A stretch of 64,000 nucleotides of DNA, taken from assembly GCA_011947345.1 (NCBI GenBank), contig JAAVTG010000044.1:1-64000 (forward strand). The letters run 5' to 3'. The stretch is from Phytophthora quininea. Lineage: Eukaryota > Oomycota > Peronosporomycetes > Peronosporales > Peronosporaceae. The position numbers and the translations under genes were made by a program. Position 1 is the stretch's first letter. Each line of letters starts with the position of its first letter. Below, one piece after another: positions 31,227 to 41,522 of the stretch. The notes beneath the pieces were generated by a model. The model did no database searches. It worked only from the letters and a program-made list of their open reading frames with translations, and was not told where the DNA came from.

Positions 31227-33754
31227 ATGGCGCACATAATGGACGCGCGCATGATGTCGCGTACGCGGTCGGCGTCGAATCTGACGGCCTCGCGCGTGGC
31301 AAGTCGGCGCAAAGGGTCCATCTCGGGCCAGTCCACGCCGACCACGGCGTCCGCCGCGACGCCCCGGTCTCGTAGACCGTCCATGTCTCGGAACGGGTCG
31401 TCCTCGAATGGAGGCTTCAATACGGCGACCCAGCAGAAGAAATCGCGGCCGAAAAGTGGGGCCATGGCGACCCCCAATTTAATCGACCTCAAGACCATCA
31501 CGGCCGAGGAGGTCGAATGGGAGGGCTATCTCTATAAGCAGCGCAAAATCGTCAAGAGCTGGACCCCTCGCTACATCACGCTGCAGAACCGCACCATCTC
31601 GGTCTACAAGAGCAAGAACCATGCATTGGCCAAGGAGCAGCACCGCGGTCGGTGGGTCATCAAGCAGATTTTGAGCTCGCTGCCGAGCGCGGGCTTTGGC
31701 GGGTCGAAACTGCAGCCGGAACTGTTGGGGTTCAGCTTTCTCGCTACCAATGGCAACTTGATCCACTTCGTCGCCGTGTCGACGGTGGAGAAGGCCATGT
31801 GGATGCACATGATGCAGCGCAGTCTGCACCGCGCGGTGGCCGGGGAGAATTCCTTGCTGCAACAGGGAAGACCAAGGGAACTGATGACACCGTCGCATAC
31901 ACCTGTGGCGACGCCGTCGTCCATTATGGCGGCGGATGACGTGGTCTCCAGGGAGTCGTCTATTACGACTCACTTGGCCAAGAAATTCCTGGCCGATTTG
32001 GTGCTTTTGATGACGTGCACAGCCCCTGACAATGTGATTGAGCGTCTGCCAGCGTTTCTAAGACAGTTAAGCAAAGATGTCGAGCTGCTGTTTGATCTCG
32101 AGACCCGCGAGACGACCCAGCCGAGTTGCGTGTTCAAAGGGATCTACCACGGTCGAGAAGGCTTCGTGCACTTTGCTGCGCTGTATGCCAGCAAGTATTT
32201 GCTGGCGACGGATGTGGACGAGGAGGCGATGCACAAGGCGGACGATGACGACCACCACGCGTTCTCATACTCCCACCACCGTCTCATCAACACGGTCTCT
32301 GGATCGACCACCGAAGGTAAGTTTGGACTACAGATCACGTTCACCCCTGCGCGGCGTATTTCGCGGATTGTGCTGTCCTTCCGGCAGCGCAGCTCGCCCA
32401 AGACGCGTCGGGTCACGACCAACCCGATGGTAGTCGCGGCACACCCCGCTTGCTTCCACCAGTACTGCCTCACGAAGCGTTCATTGGCTCTGTCCTTCTC
32501 CGACTTTGACGTTGTGGGTGTGCTTGGCCAAGGAGGCTTCGGTACGGTGGTGCTTGTGCAGCGTCACCTCAACCCCGACGAATATTTCGCTATCAAGATC
32601 ATTGACAAGCAATCTGGAGCTGAGAGTGCGCTGAAGGAGCGACGTATTTTGTCTGGCGTCCGTCACCCGTTCCTCACCTGTCTGCGCTTTGCGTTCCAAA
32701 CACAGACAAAGCTGTATCTCGGTATGGACTACTACAAGGGTGGCAATCTGTATTTGCACATGCACTCGTCCAAGATGGACCCGAATGTGTCGACGAGCAG
32801 TGGGCGGCGATTCACCGTGGAGCGTGCTCGCTTCTACGCCGCCGAGTTGGCCATTGCTCTCTCGTACTTACACGCCCACGGCATTATCTATCGCGACCTC
32901 AAACCCGACAACATCATGCTTGACAAGACTGGTAACATTCGCTTGGTAGACTTTGGTATTTCCAAGCAGCTACGTCTTGAAGGCGGACCAGGCAGCCATA
33001 ATTATTCCCAGGCTGGTACGCTTGCTGGCTCCCCGCCTACATTGCTCCGGAACAGCTCCTAACACAGAAGCCGCTGTACGGCATGGAGGCAGATTGGTGG
33101 AGCTACGGTGTCTTGCTGTATGAGATGCTGACGGGAAGCACGCCGTTCTTCGACCCGAATATCTCACAGATGTACAAGAAGATTCAGACAGCAGATGTCA
33201 AGTACGAGCGGTATCCTCCGATTGACGAGGACGCTGTGGACCTGCTGAAGAAGCTGCTGGTTCGGGACCCTGCCGAGCGAATTGATATTAAGGGCGTGCG
33301 TGAACACGCCTTCTTTGCTTCCATCGATTGGGAGAAGCTCGAACTGAAGGAGGTGGAGCCGCCTTTCATCCCGCCGACAGACCAACTCATGCAGAACGTG
33401 CACGAGCACTTCCGCAACATGAATGTGGACGAAACGATCGGAGAGAACAGGAAGGCTGTGAACGGCAAGAAGGCATCGACCGTCGCGAACGCCAATGACG
33501 AGTCGCACTTTGACGAGTTCAGTTTTGCGTACGACACAACTCGCCACACGTTCGACGACTTGTCGATGGCCGACGAGGGCTGGTTGGTGCGGCAGCTGCA
33601 AGAGGGCGCGGCAATGCGCGGTCGTTTGAACGCTAGTGACACGGATCCGACGGCGGAGGAATTGACGAGCGAAGACGAAATCACACACCCTACCTTGAAC
33701 GGCCAGTACAGCAGCGAGAGTGACGAACCGGAGGTCGACGTCACCAACATCTAG
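31227..33754 (+). CDS. PH-domain AGC protein kinase
   Basis: Residues about 95-205 form a PH domain (WEGYLYKQRKIVKSWTPRYITLQ ... FVAVSTVEKAMWMHMMQ), which would bind phosphoinositides as in Akt. A linker of about 200 residues follows. The AGC kinase domain starts at FSDFDVVGVLGQGGFG (about 425) and has FAIKIIDKQ, YRDLKPDN and DFGISKQ. In the CCCCGCC run near 33035 one base is missing, so the first frame ends at 33062 just where the APE motif should be. The second frame (33083-33754) continues with WWSYGVLLYEM, the C-lobe and the AGC tail with a hydrophobic motif FDEFSFAY. The break is almost surely a sequence error. It resembles the kinase at 9868 in its C-terminal motif, which lacks the usual Ser/Thr. 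Confidence 0.87.
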
Positions 33755-33962
33755 GTGAATTTGAGTGCGAGCTCTCCGATGGAGATAAGAAAATGCGTTG
33801 CATAATATAGTTTTCGCCGCTGTCTGTAGCAATGCTCTGCTTGCATTGCAGGGTATGCGATCGTCTCCGGAATCGGAAGGAGTGAAAAATAAGGCTTCGT
33901 GCTCATATAGTACAACAATACAGATACGTTCCTGCCGCTGAGACTTACGTTCGATCTCATAA

Positions 33963-36900
33963 CTACGTTGTGGTAGTCTTCTGCCTCTTGCGAGTCGGAC
34001 CACGGGTACTGGGACTGGCATTCGCGCCGTCTTGCTCGGTGTCGCTATCCAACGCGAGCACAGGTGCTCGGCAGCTACTACCAACACTTGTAGTGCGCAG
34101 TGGCGCCGCATTCACCGCACGGTTGATCAAGGCCAAGTCCTGAAAGAAATACAGTGAGTGATCCAGCAGCAAGATCCCAAATACTACCCATCAACGTACC
34201 CTTGCAGGGCTCTCGCCAAAGGCGTAAAGCGCGTGCGAGCGAGGTGTAAGCTGTGACCGGCGATCCAGACGCACTTGCTGGAGTGGGGACATGAACACAT
34301 TCGAGGATTGAACACGCTTCGGAGACGTCTGGTTCATCGACACTGGCAGAGTCTGCACTTCAGCGGAAGTGAACATTTGCAAAGCTGACACTGCTGGAGA
34401 GTTAAAAGGCGACGACCGGATGCCATGGCGAGTGGGGCGAGGTGGCGTACTTGGAAGCACGCTGCTTCTTCCATTGCCAGCGCTCGTGGAGCTGGCACTA
34501 ATTTGAAGCAGTTTTGCCACGGCTTCGGAGGCTGCCTGGGCGATGCTTTCAGCATCAGACGTGGACGGAGTCAACCCCATCGTGCTGACACTACCCTCCT
34601 TTCTAGGCGCGAAACCTGGTAGAGTCTGCGGAACGCTGGAAGCTTCAGCGACAACAGCGTCGGCAGCAGCCATTTGAGACTCCTGCGCCTGGAACTGAAG
34701 GATGAAGATCTTCATCGGGGTGATGTATAGCTGGTTGTAGAACTTGATGATGTCGCCGCGTGAATGTTCATCAAGTTTGATGTTGAACGTCACTCCTTCG
34801 GTGCTTTGAGACCCAAACGGCGAGCTTCCACCTGCTGCAGTTGGAGATTGGCGGCTCAGCTGCTTATAACAAGCTAGAAGACGCTTGAATGACATCGTCG
34901 CTGCAGCCTGAGAAGTATGATGGCCACGAGCCACTTTACAAACCGCATAAATATTGCACAAGACAATCAGGTCCAAGTGGCGATCTCGGAGAAGGTAGGT
35001 ATGGTTGGTCAGACATTCCTTGACAGCAGTCCAGATCTGGTTGAGATCTGTCGAATCTAAGTCCAACAAGCTGCCGAGCTGGTAGATCCGTGACGCAGCA
35101 CGCGAAAAAACCATTCGGAAGAAGAGGCGGAGCACGGGGGCATGCCCAGCTGGTGTGACTGCATTGCTACCGTTCGCTACACCAAGGGATGTGCTCAGTG
35201 CAGACGTGGACAGCCGTCGCGGGGTCCGAGTCCCCGCAAGAAGGTGATACAACGCCGAATCCGATCGCCACACCAACGAGTCTAAGATTCGGTTCTTCAC
35301 GTCTCCCATGTGCTTCTTGAGCGCTACCGGCAGCTTTGGCGCATACTTGACAAAGCTTTCGCTAGTGGTCACGAAATGGAACGCATTCACATGCAAATGG
35401 TCAAGCAGGAACGGGTAGGAGATCGTGATCAGTGAATGCGCCTTCAGCATCACTTCAGCACTGCATGCAAACAGCGCCGCGAGAAAAACCTCGTTGTTCA
35501 GGAGCCTCGAAAAGTCATTGGTGCGAAGTCGCTCTCGCTCGGATCGTAGCAGTGGCTCAAGGACTCGGTAAAACAGCACAACCGTCAACTTTTGTGTGCG
35601 TTTGAGACTATCATCCACTCCTGATGAAAAGGACGCATTCCGTTGGCTACCGTTTTCATTCCATTGGCATCGTCGTCAGGGATCATTGTTGCTGTAGAAC
35701 GCACCCTCCCCGAGGACACTCGATTGCCTGTCCGCGCTGAGAGCAGCAACTCTGAATGTTCATCGAGGACACGCGCAATACGATCAGTTGGATCCATTGC
35801 ACAGTCTGAGAAGAACTCACGAAGCTCCGGTGTCACCAGGGTGAGCATGCTACTTGATAGAGTTTCTCGCACCCAGTTACTAGTTTCCACGGCGGCTGTG
35901 ACTGGAGTGAACATCACACCCGGTGACATACGTGGGCTAGCCCCGAGAGGCAGCAGACGTGATCCAGCAGGCGATCCCTGCCATTGTAATGAGTGCATCA
36001 ACGGTGAGTTTAATCCGCGCGCTCGAGCTGCCATAAACGGTTGTTGCTGGTGGCGAGGAGGTGTCATTCCGCCACGAAGAACCGCAGCAGACCCAGATTC
36101 TCGCCGTCGAGACATCATATTACGGCGTACTGGCGAGAGGATAGCGTTTCGATTCGCGCCATTGTTGCTGGTGGCCGAGGAAGTCCCCGCTGCGCTTGGA
36201 GCACTGTCAACGGGCTCGTGCGTTGGCTTGGTACCCATAATCGCACATCGCATGCGCATGTCCAGGAAGAAGCGTTCGTCTAATTTCCCACAGCCATCGA
36301 GATACTCATCCTTGTACCTCTCCATCAAGTTAACGACATTGGTCTCTAGCATTGCGTTGGCCAGCAGCGCTGTCTCTGGTTCTGTGTGCTCCGCGTCCTT
36401 CTGCAGAACTCGCTCCACTTCCAGTTTGTCTAGCACTAGCCGTAGATCTCCCGATGCTCGAACCACATCATCTGGACTCACTTTGGGCGCGGCACAGAGT
36501 GCTTCCAAGATCTCTGCGCTGCTTTTGACACTCGTCGACGTCGACGGTTTGGAATCTGCCCCACCTAGCGCCCCCATGGCGCTCAATGCAGCAGCCACCT
36601 CCGCTTCTACCGTGGCTAGCGATGCCTGGGCATTGTAATCACCAAATGCAGCACCGCCAGCAGCAAATTATAGAGCTGTCCCAGTCCGGAATATTGTTCC
36701 CCCAGTTGTCTCTTGGCCAGCAGGAATAGCAACCAGCCTGCTTCAAAGAGCTTTCTTCTTCTATTGACACTTTTGTCCGCTTTTTCCCGGTCCTGGATGG
36801 CGCTCTCGGGCTCTGGATCAACCTGCAGTTCTCTCTTCTTTAACTCCTTCTTTTTAGGCCCCAACGCTTCCCAGAGCATCCTGTACTTTTCAAAAAGCAG

Positions 36901-37334
36901 CGTAGCAATAGTGAACTCCTCTTTCAATAGCGTAGTGGCCTTGAGCAGCTCTGGCTCCAGCAGAAGGCGGTTAAATAGACTGGTGAAGTACAAGAGGAAC
37001 TCTTGCAGTCCGACGCCCATTTCAGCCAATAGTTGCACCAGATTCCACGTCACGGGGCTCGGCATGGCTTCGTCTTCTTGCTGCGTCTGTTGATTGAGCT
37101 CCTGAGTCATCCCCGTGGCCACGACGGCCACCAGCCCCCAGATCTTGTCCGGTTCGTTGTCGCCGCTGCGCGAATTCATTTCCTCGAGCCCAGAGACCGC
37201 CGACGCGGATCCTGCTGGCAGAATCTGGTCGTACAGCGTTTGCGCTGCATGCAGCAGTCGCTCGTCGCCTCGGATGGCCGCTGACGCGCCCGTAAGCGAC
37301 GACCCGCGAAGAATCTCGCCAGGTTTCCCGCCAT
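33963..37334 (-). CDS. Retinoblastoma (Rb) family pocket protein
   Basis: Rb proteins bind E2F/DP factors and gate entry into S phase. The likely start is ATG 37334, with a 1-bp break soon after it. The 5' frame (37179-36616) holds the Rb N-terminal cyclin-like fold (DUF3452 type). The next frame (36598-35585) holds the pocket A region, including WVRETLSSSMLTLVTPELREFF. The frame 35618-34191 covers the rest of pocket A and pocket B (LFFRMVFSRAASRIYQL ... DLIVLCNIYAVCKVA). A 60-bp intron (34140-34199) precedes a last exon ending in KRQKTTTT, a basic nuclear-type tail. Breaks near 36610 and 35600 are single-base. The gene is head-to-head with the HTH protein. Confidence 0.86.
34140..34199 (-). 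other. Intron before the last Rb exon
   Basis: GTACGT donor and TTTCTTTCAG acceptor, 60 bp. It joins GESPAR to DLALINRAVNAAPLR in frame. Confidence 0.75.
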
Positions 37335-37441
37335 TTTGTAGGCTTCACTACTGAGCCACTGTAGGAACAGAGAACTATAGTAAACGCAAGATAAAAAGAT
37401 TGAAATTCCACCTAAAAACATTTTACGACTTGTTTGGCGGG
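37335..37441. promoter_or_regulatory. Shared divergent promoter, Rb / double-HTH gene
   Basis: 107 bp between the chosen start codons. It contains GGCTTCACTACTG (37340-37352), a partial initiator-like match for the plus gene, and an AT-rich half toward it. Confidence 0.42.
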
Positions 37442-39102
37442 ATGGAGCTGACGGTCTCCGACGCCGCTCCGAAGGCTACGGCAGCTCCCACGACGCCGCA
37501 AGAAGCCTCCTCTTCACCTGAACAAGCTACTTGGTCTTCATCCGCAGTGGAATCACCAGCTGAAGCCATGACGCTGCACGAGAGCGCCCACCAGAATAAT
37601 GATACAGGTTCTGACAATTCCACCAAAGAGGAAGCGACCACGAACGAGGACAAGAAGGCACAAGACGACAAGCGACATTTGGACATGTTAGCAGATACGA
37701 TCCGCTCCATCGCCACGGGGCCGGAGGTAGCTTTCGATGCTTCAAACGTGGAGCAAGATGCCAACGCCAATGCTGTACCTGCTCAGTTGGTACAAAATGA
37801 CACGCACAAAGAGTCGGTAGTTGACACTACCGACGGCGTTTCTTCAGACTCAAAAGCTGACAGTACCAGTGCAATTGATTCAACCAAGCGACCAGCACTT
37901 GATGAGGAAGTAGTACCTCTTAAACCTTCCTCCAAGAGACAGAAGCGTGCCGAGTATTCAGAGGAGACGCGTGCGCTTTGTGTACGGCGACATGAAGACG
38001 ACGGCGTCTCGTATGCTGAAATCGCCAAAGAACTCAAGATCCCACACGACACGGTGCGTGCGATCGTGAGGAGAGCGAAGCGCACGGGGACCGTAGTCTC
38101 TGCGCGACGTAGTGGACGGCCCCGGAAAACGTCTGGGATGATCGACAAGGTGATTCTGGAAGCAGTTAAGGTCAACAAGAAATGCAGCGCCAAAGCGATC
38201 CAAGAAGAGCTACAGCGAGTGTTTGGCGTCAAGGTGTCATCTGAAACCGTGCGACGGCGCGTTCTGGACCATAACAAGCAGCGCCTGCAAGCCATAGCTG
38301 GAGGATTACCGCATGAACAGGATCCGTCGACTTTGACTGAGAAGGACAACGGTGTTGACGCGTCGACGCAAGATACAGTGCTGGGTGAAGCAGTCGAAAC
38401 GAAGACTCCTCTTCTTGACCCAGTGTCGTTCCAGCAGATGCTGCACGAACAAGCAGCTATTGATGCTCTGCATACGTCCACTTCGTTACAGCAATTCCAG
38501 CAGCAGTAGCTGAAGATGTGCCGTTTGAAGCCACCAACACGTCGCCAGAAGCAATATCGAATGGGGTTATCGTGTCTGAAGAAGTTATCGAGTCTGTGGT
38601 GTCCATCAACGAGCTGCCAGCCCCGCAGCAGCGGAGTAAGCGTGGTGAGTACAGTATCGGAGTGCGCGAGCAATGCGTGGCGCTCCACAGCCAAGGCCAA
38701 GGCTACCGTAAGATCGGCAAGGCGCTGAAGATGCCGCACACTACCGTGCGGGCCATTGTGGAGAAAGCTCAACGGACAGGCTCCGTCGCTCCTGCGAAGC
38801 GCAGCGGTCGACCCCGCAAGACCGACCCAGTCGTGGACAAGGTGATCTTGCAGACGGTCAAGAACAACCAGAAGAGCTCGGCACGGATGATCCAGGAGCA
38901 GCTGCTGGAGACGTTTGGCGTACAGGTGTCCTGCGAGACCATCCGACGACGAGTCAAGGACCACAGTCTCCAAAGCCTATCAAGCTCATCGAGCCTCGAC
39001 GCAGTCGCAAGCGAAAAAGCCGAAACGTGTCAAGAAGCTCCCTCTGAAGAGATCGCTGCAATATCCCCTGCACTGACGACCATTGACGACGTGATTTTGT
39101 AA
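37442..39102 (+). CDS. Protein with two tandem Tc1-type paired HTH domains
   Basis: The first frame (to 38509) has an acidic, Ala/Ser-rich N-terminus, then KRAEYSEETRALCVRRHEDD with an HTH (AEIAKELKIPHDTVRAIVRRA), an AT-hook-like GRPRK, and a second HTH (SAKAIQEELQRVFGVKVSSETVRRRV). The second frame (to 39102) repeats the whole unit: REQCVALHSQGQGYRKIGKALKMPHTTVRAIV, SGRPRK, then SARMIQEQLLETFGVQVSCETIRRRV. A 1-bp break in the CAG-rich run at about 38495 joins them, so one protein of about 550 residues is likely. This is the DNA-binding half of Tc1/mariner transposases, without any DDE/D catalytic domain. It probably acts as a DNA-binding regulator of host origin or co-opted. Confidence 0.78.
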
Positions 39103-39584
39103 ATGAAGGTGATCCACGAGGATGTCACAATATCGCGAGAAACAAACGCGCCGCTGGTGGTGTCAACGTATTCGTCTGCATTCGACCGTGCTCGTCTTCC
39201 ATTGCTGCTTGGGTGTTGAAGGCCAGATGGGACTTGCTAGTGGGCAGCTTTCAGCTCAGCGAAAATGACTTGCAACAGCACTTGCACCAGTGTTTTCGGA
39301 TGTACGCAACGTACGCAACGTGCGCAACGAGATGGCACGCTCCAAGCGGAGCTCAAGCTCGTGCTGTACGAGTCGAAGTCAGAACTTGTCCACAACCGAG
39401 TGATGGCAAGTTGCAGTGATAGGTTCATGGCGAGAATGGACTAGCAATGGATGGATTCGGGCCGAAGCTAAAGTCTATTAGTTTTTCTGCGCTTTACAGT
39501 GGCGGTGGGGGCGGCCTGTCCTCGGGAGGTTTATACTTTCATCATAGCTGTACGATATTATATAAGGTTCTCGACCAATACCTC
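39103..39584. other. No supported gene
   Basis: Short frames only. A GTACGCAAC-like triplet repeat (GTACGCAACGTACGCAACGTGCGCAACG, 39303-39330) is the only visible structure. Confidence 0.5.
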
Positions 39585-40489
39585 TTACGCTGCCAGGGAG
39601 CTGTTGGGAGGTAAAGCGAGTGCTGCCACTCGACGTGCGCGAGCCTTCGGTGTCTCTGCAGTGTTCCAGTCCCGCTTCAGTGCTTCTGTTCGCTTCATGA
39701 GATCCTGTTTTCTGGCCACCGTCGCGGCCGATGGAAGTCGCAGTGCCGACAATAAGTCCATGGGCTCTGTGGGCATCGGCCGGGTCACCGAAGTGCGTCT
39801 TGTCGGCAAGCAAGTAAAGTCTGGGTATTGCTGCTCGATCACTGCAATGGACTCGCGCTGCTTCTGTTCCCGCAGCGTGTTGATCGTCTTGGCAATGCCC
39901 AGCGAGATGACGGAGCGCACGGTGCGTTCCCGTACTTGAGTCACTGCCAGGTAGAACTGCAGGCCGTCAAAGAGCTGGCTCTGTGCTGAATTGGCCTCGG
40001 CTTCTAGTTCCGTAATGTCTTCAAACTCGCTGTCCGACGAGAGATCGCTTAGTTCTTCGGGGGCTTCGTCGCTCCAACTGCTTAAGCTCTTGCGGGCCGC
40101 GGGGCTCAACAGCTCAGCGTTCTTCTGGTCGGCTCGCATCTGCTCGTCGTCTCGGGTCACGCAGGGCAAGTTGTGGTCTGGCTGGTTCACCATGAGCAGC
40201 GGCAAGCCCGTCAAGTGGTAGAGCGCGTCCAGCACGAATTGCAGAATGGCGTCTGGGCGCGTAGCGCAGGGGCGCGGCGGGCCATTGCGGCGGCGGCGGT
40301 GGCGACTGGCTCGAGTGTCCCAGACGTTTCCGGGGTCTGCGGTTTTGGCTGTACGGGCCAAGGGACGTTGCTCGAGAACGCCTCGTAGTAGTGGAGACGT
40401 GGGCGCTTCTTGTGGGTTTGGGAAATGCCGATGGCTCCGATGGTCGCTGCCAGCAGCAGCAGAACGGGGGCGAGCAGCAGCAGCAGCAT
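39585..40489 (-). CDS. Membrane-anchored protein of unknown function
   Basis: The start at 40489 gives a strong signal anchor (MLLLLLAPVLLLLAATIGAIG). A 1-bp break near 40250 leads into the frame ending at 39585. The luminal or cytosolic part has an acidic Ser-rich patch (EELSDLSSDSEFEDITELEAE) and two amphipathic helices (LFDGLQFYLAVTQVRERTVRSVISLGIAKTI). The end is rich in basic residues. I do not recognise a family. It diverges from the next gene by about 165 bp. Confidence 0.5.
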
Positions 40490-40655
40490 GGAGCCGATAG
40501 ATTCTACTCTGGCATGCGTCGGGGCGTGTGTGGAGAAGAGGCCGGAGCTCGCAAGGCTGACGTGGCTCCAGAGCCCTCGCGACCTTTCACGACTTTAACG
40601 GATCTTGAGCCGACGTCAAGGAAAAAGGGTCGGAGTATACAATCGTACGCAAAAG

Positions 40656-41111
40656 ATGACTCGCGCGGACGCGTTGCCGTTGCCCGTTCTGCTCTGGCTG
40701 TACGCGCAGAACACGCTGGAGAGCTACGGCTGGGCCATTCTGGGCGCAATTGCGCTGCTGTACGTGGCCAGGAAGCAGTTCGTTGCGTTCAAGCAGCGCC
40801 GCCACCACGAGCGCGTGCTCGCCGACGCCACTGGTACGGATTTACGCTTTTGGGGCGACTCTTTTCCCAACGGTAGCGGGCTGGCGTCGGATGATTTATA
40901 CTGGCGATCCCATGCGCGTGTGTGGACGTTTTTGAGGGCAAGAAGGTGTATATTCTCGAGCGTTTTTCTTACGGGCTTTTGTATGTCGCTACTGGTACTA
41001 GACCCCGCGCGGGTGGCAGTGCTTCAACGGGAAACGGCGAGGGTGCGACAGCAGCAGCAGCAGGCTCTGCTGTCGGGCGGCAAGGCAACCAAGTCCCACA
41101 AGTCAGCGTAG
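40656..41111 (+). CDS. Small single-pass membrane protein, SelS/VIMP-like layout
   Basis: The first exon has one hydrophobic helix after ESYGWAILGAIALLYVARKQ and then a basic helix. A probable 168-bp intron (40834-41001, GTACGG..TAG) joins ADAT to DPARVAVLQRETARVRQQQQQALL. The layout (YGW before the membrane helix, then a charged R/Q-rich cytosolic helix) is like selenoprotein S/VIMP of ER-associated degradation. The protein is short, however, and I see no C-terminal Cys or Sec. If the intron is not used, the frame still reads through to 41111. The identity is a weak suggestion. Confidence 0.42.
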   Translation: MTRADALPLPVLLWLYAQNTLESYGWAILGAIALLYVARKQFVAFKQRRHHERVLADATGTDLRFWGDSFPNGSGLASDDLYWRSHARVWTFLRARRCIFSSVFLTGFCMSLLVLDPARVAVLQRETARVRQQQQQALLSGGKATKSHKSA

Positions 41112-41522
41112 CAGAGCACTGTCACCATGAGGTGTTGAAGTCGGCACACGTCACAGATAAGAAGCGGAGTAAGATCCGTCGACTAGCTTCAGTCGTGCGT
41201 GTGTGCTTTTGGGTCGTCAGAGATCTTGTTGTGGCGACGGAATCGGCGGACCAACCAAACTCTATTCGGGATTTGTTTGAATACAAAGAGGCAGCTTCCA
41301 ACGACAGCGGAAATGATAGTAGGAAGGACTTGGCTCGGAGGGAGGTCAGCGCGCCACCGCCGACAACCAGTTGCGGCAGCTGCTGCTGAGGCGAGCGCCG
41401 TCCAGCGGGTATTGTAAGTAGCACAGGCGCTGAGTCAAGTCTGTCAAGTCGACGGTGTGAACCGGATCGTTTCTGGAAACGCCCCAGCAGTCCACCTCGA
41501 CAGCAGCACTCTGGAGCTTAGC

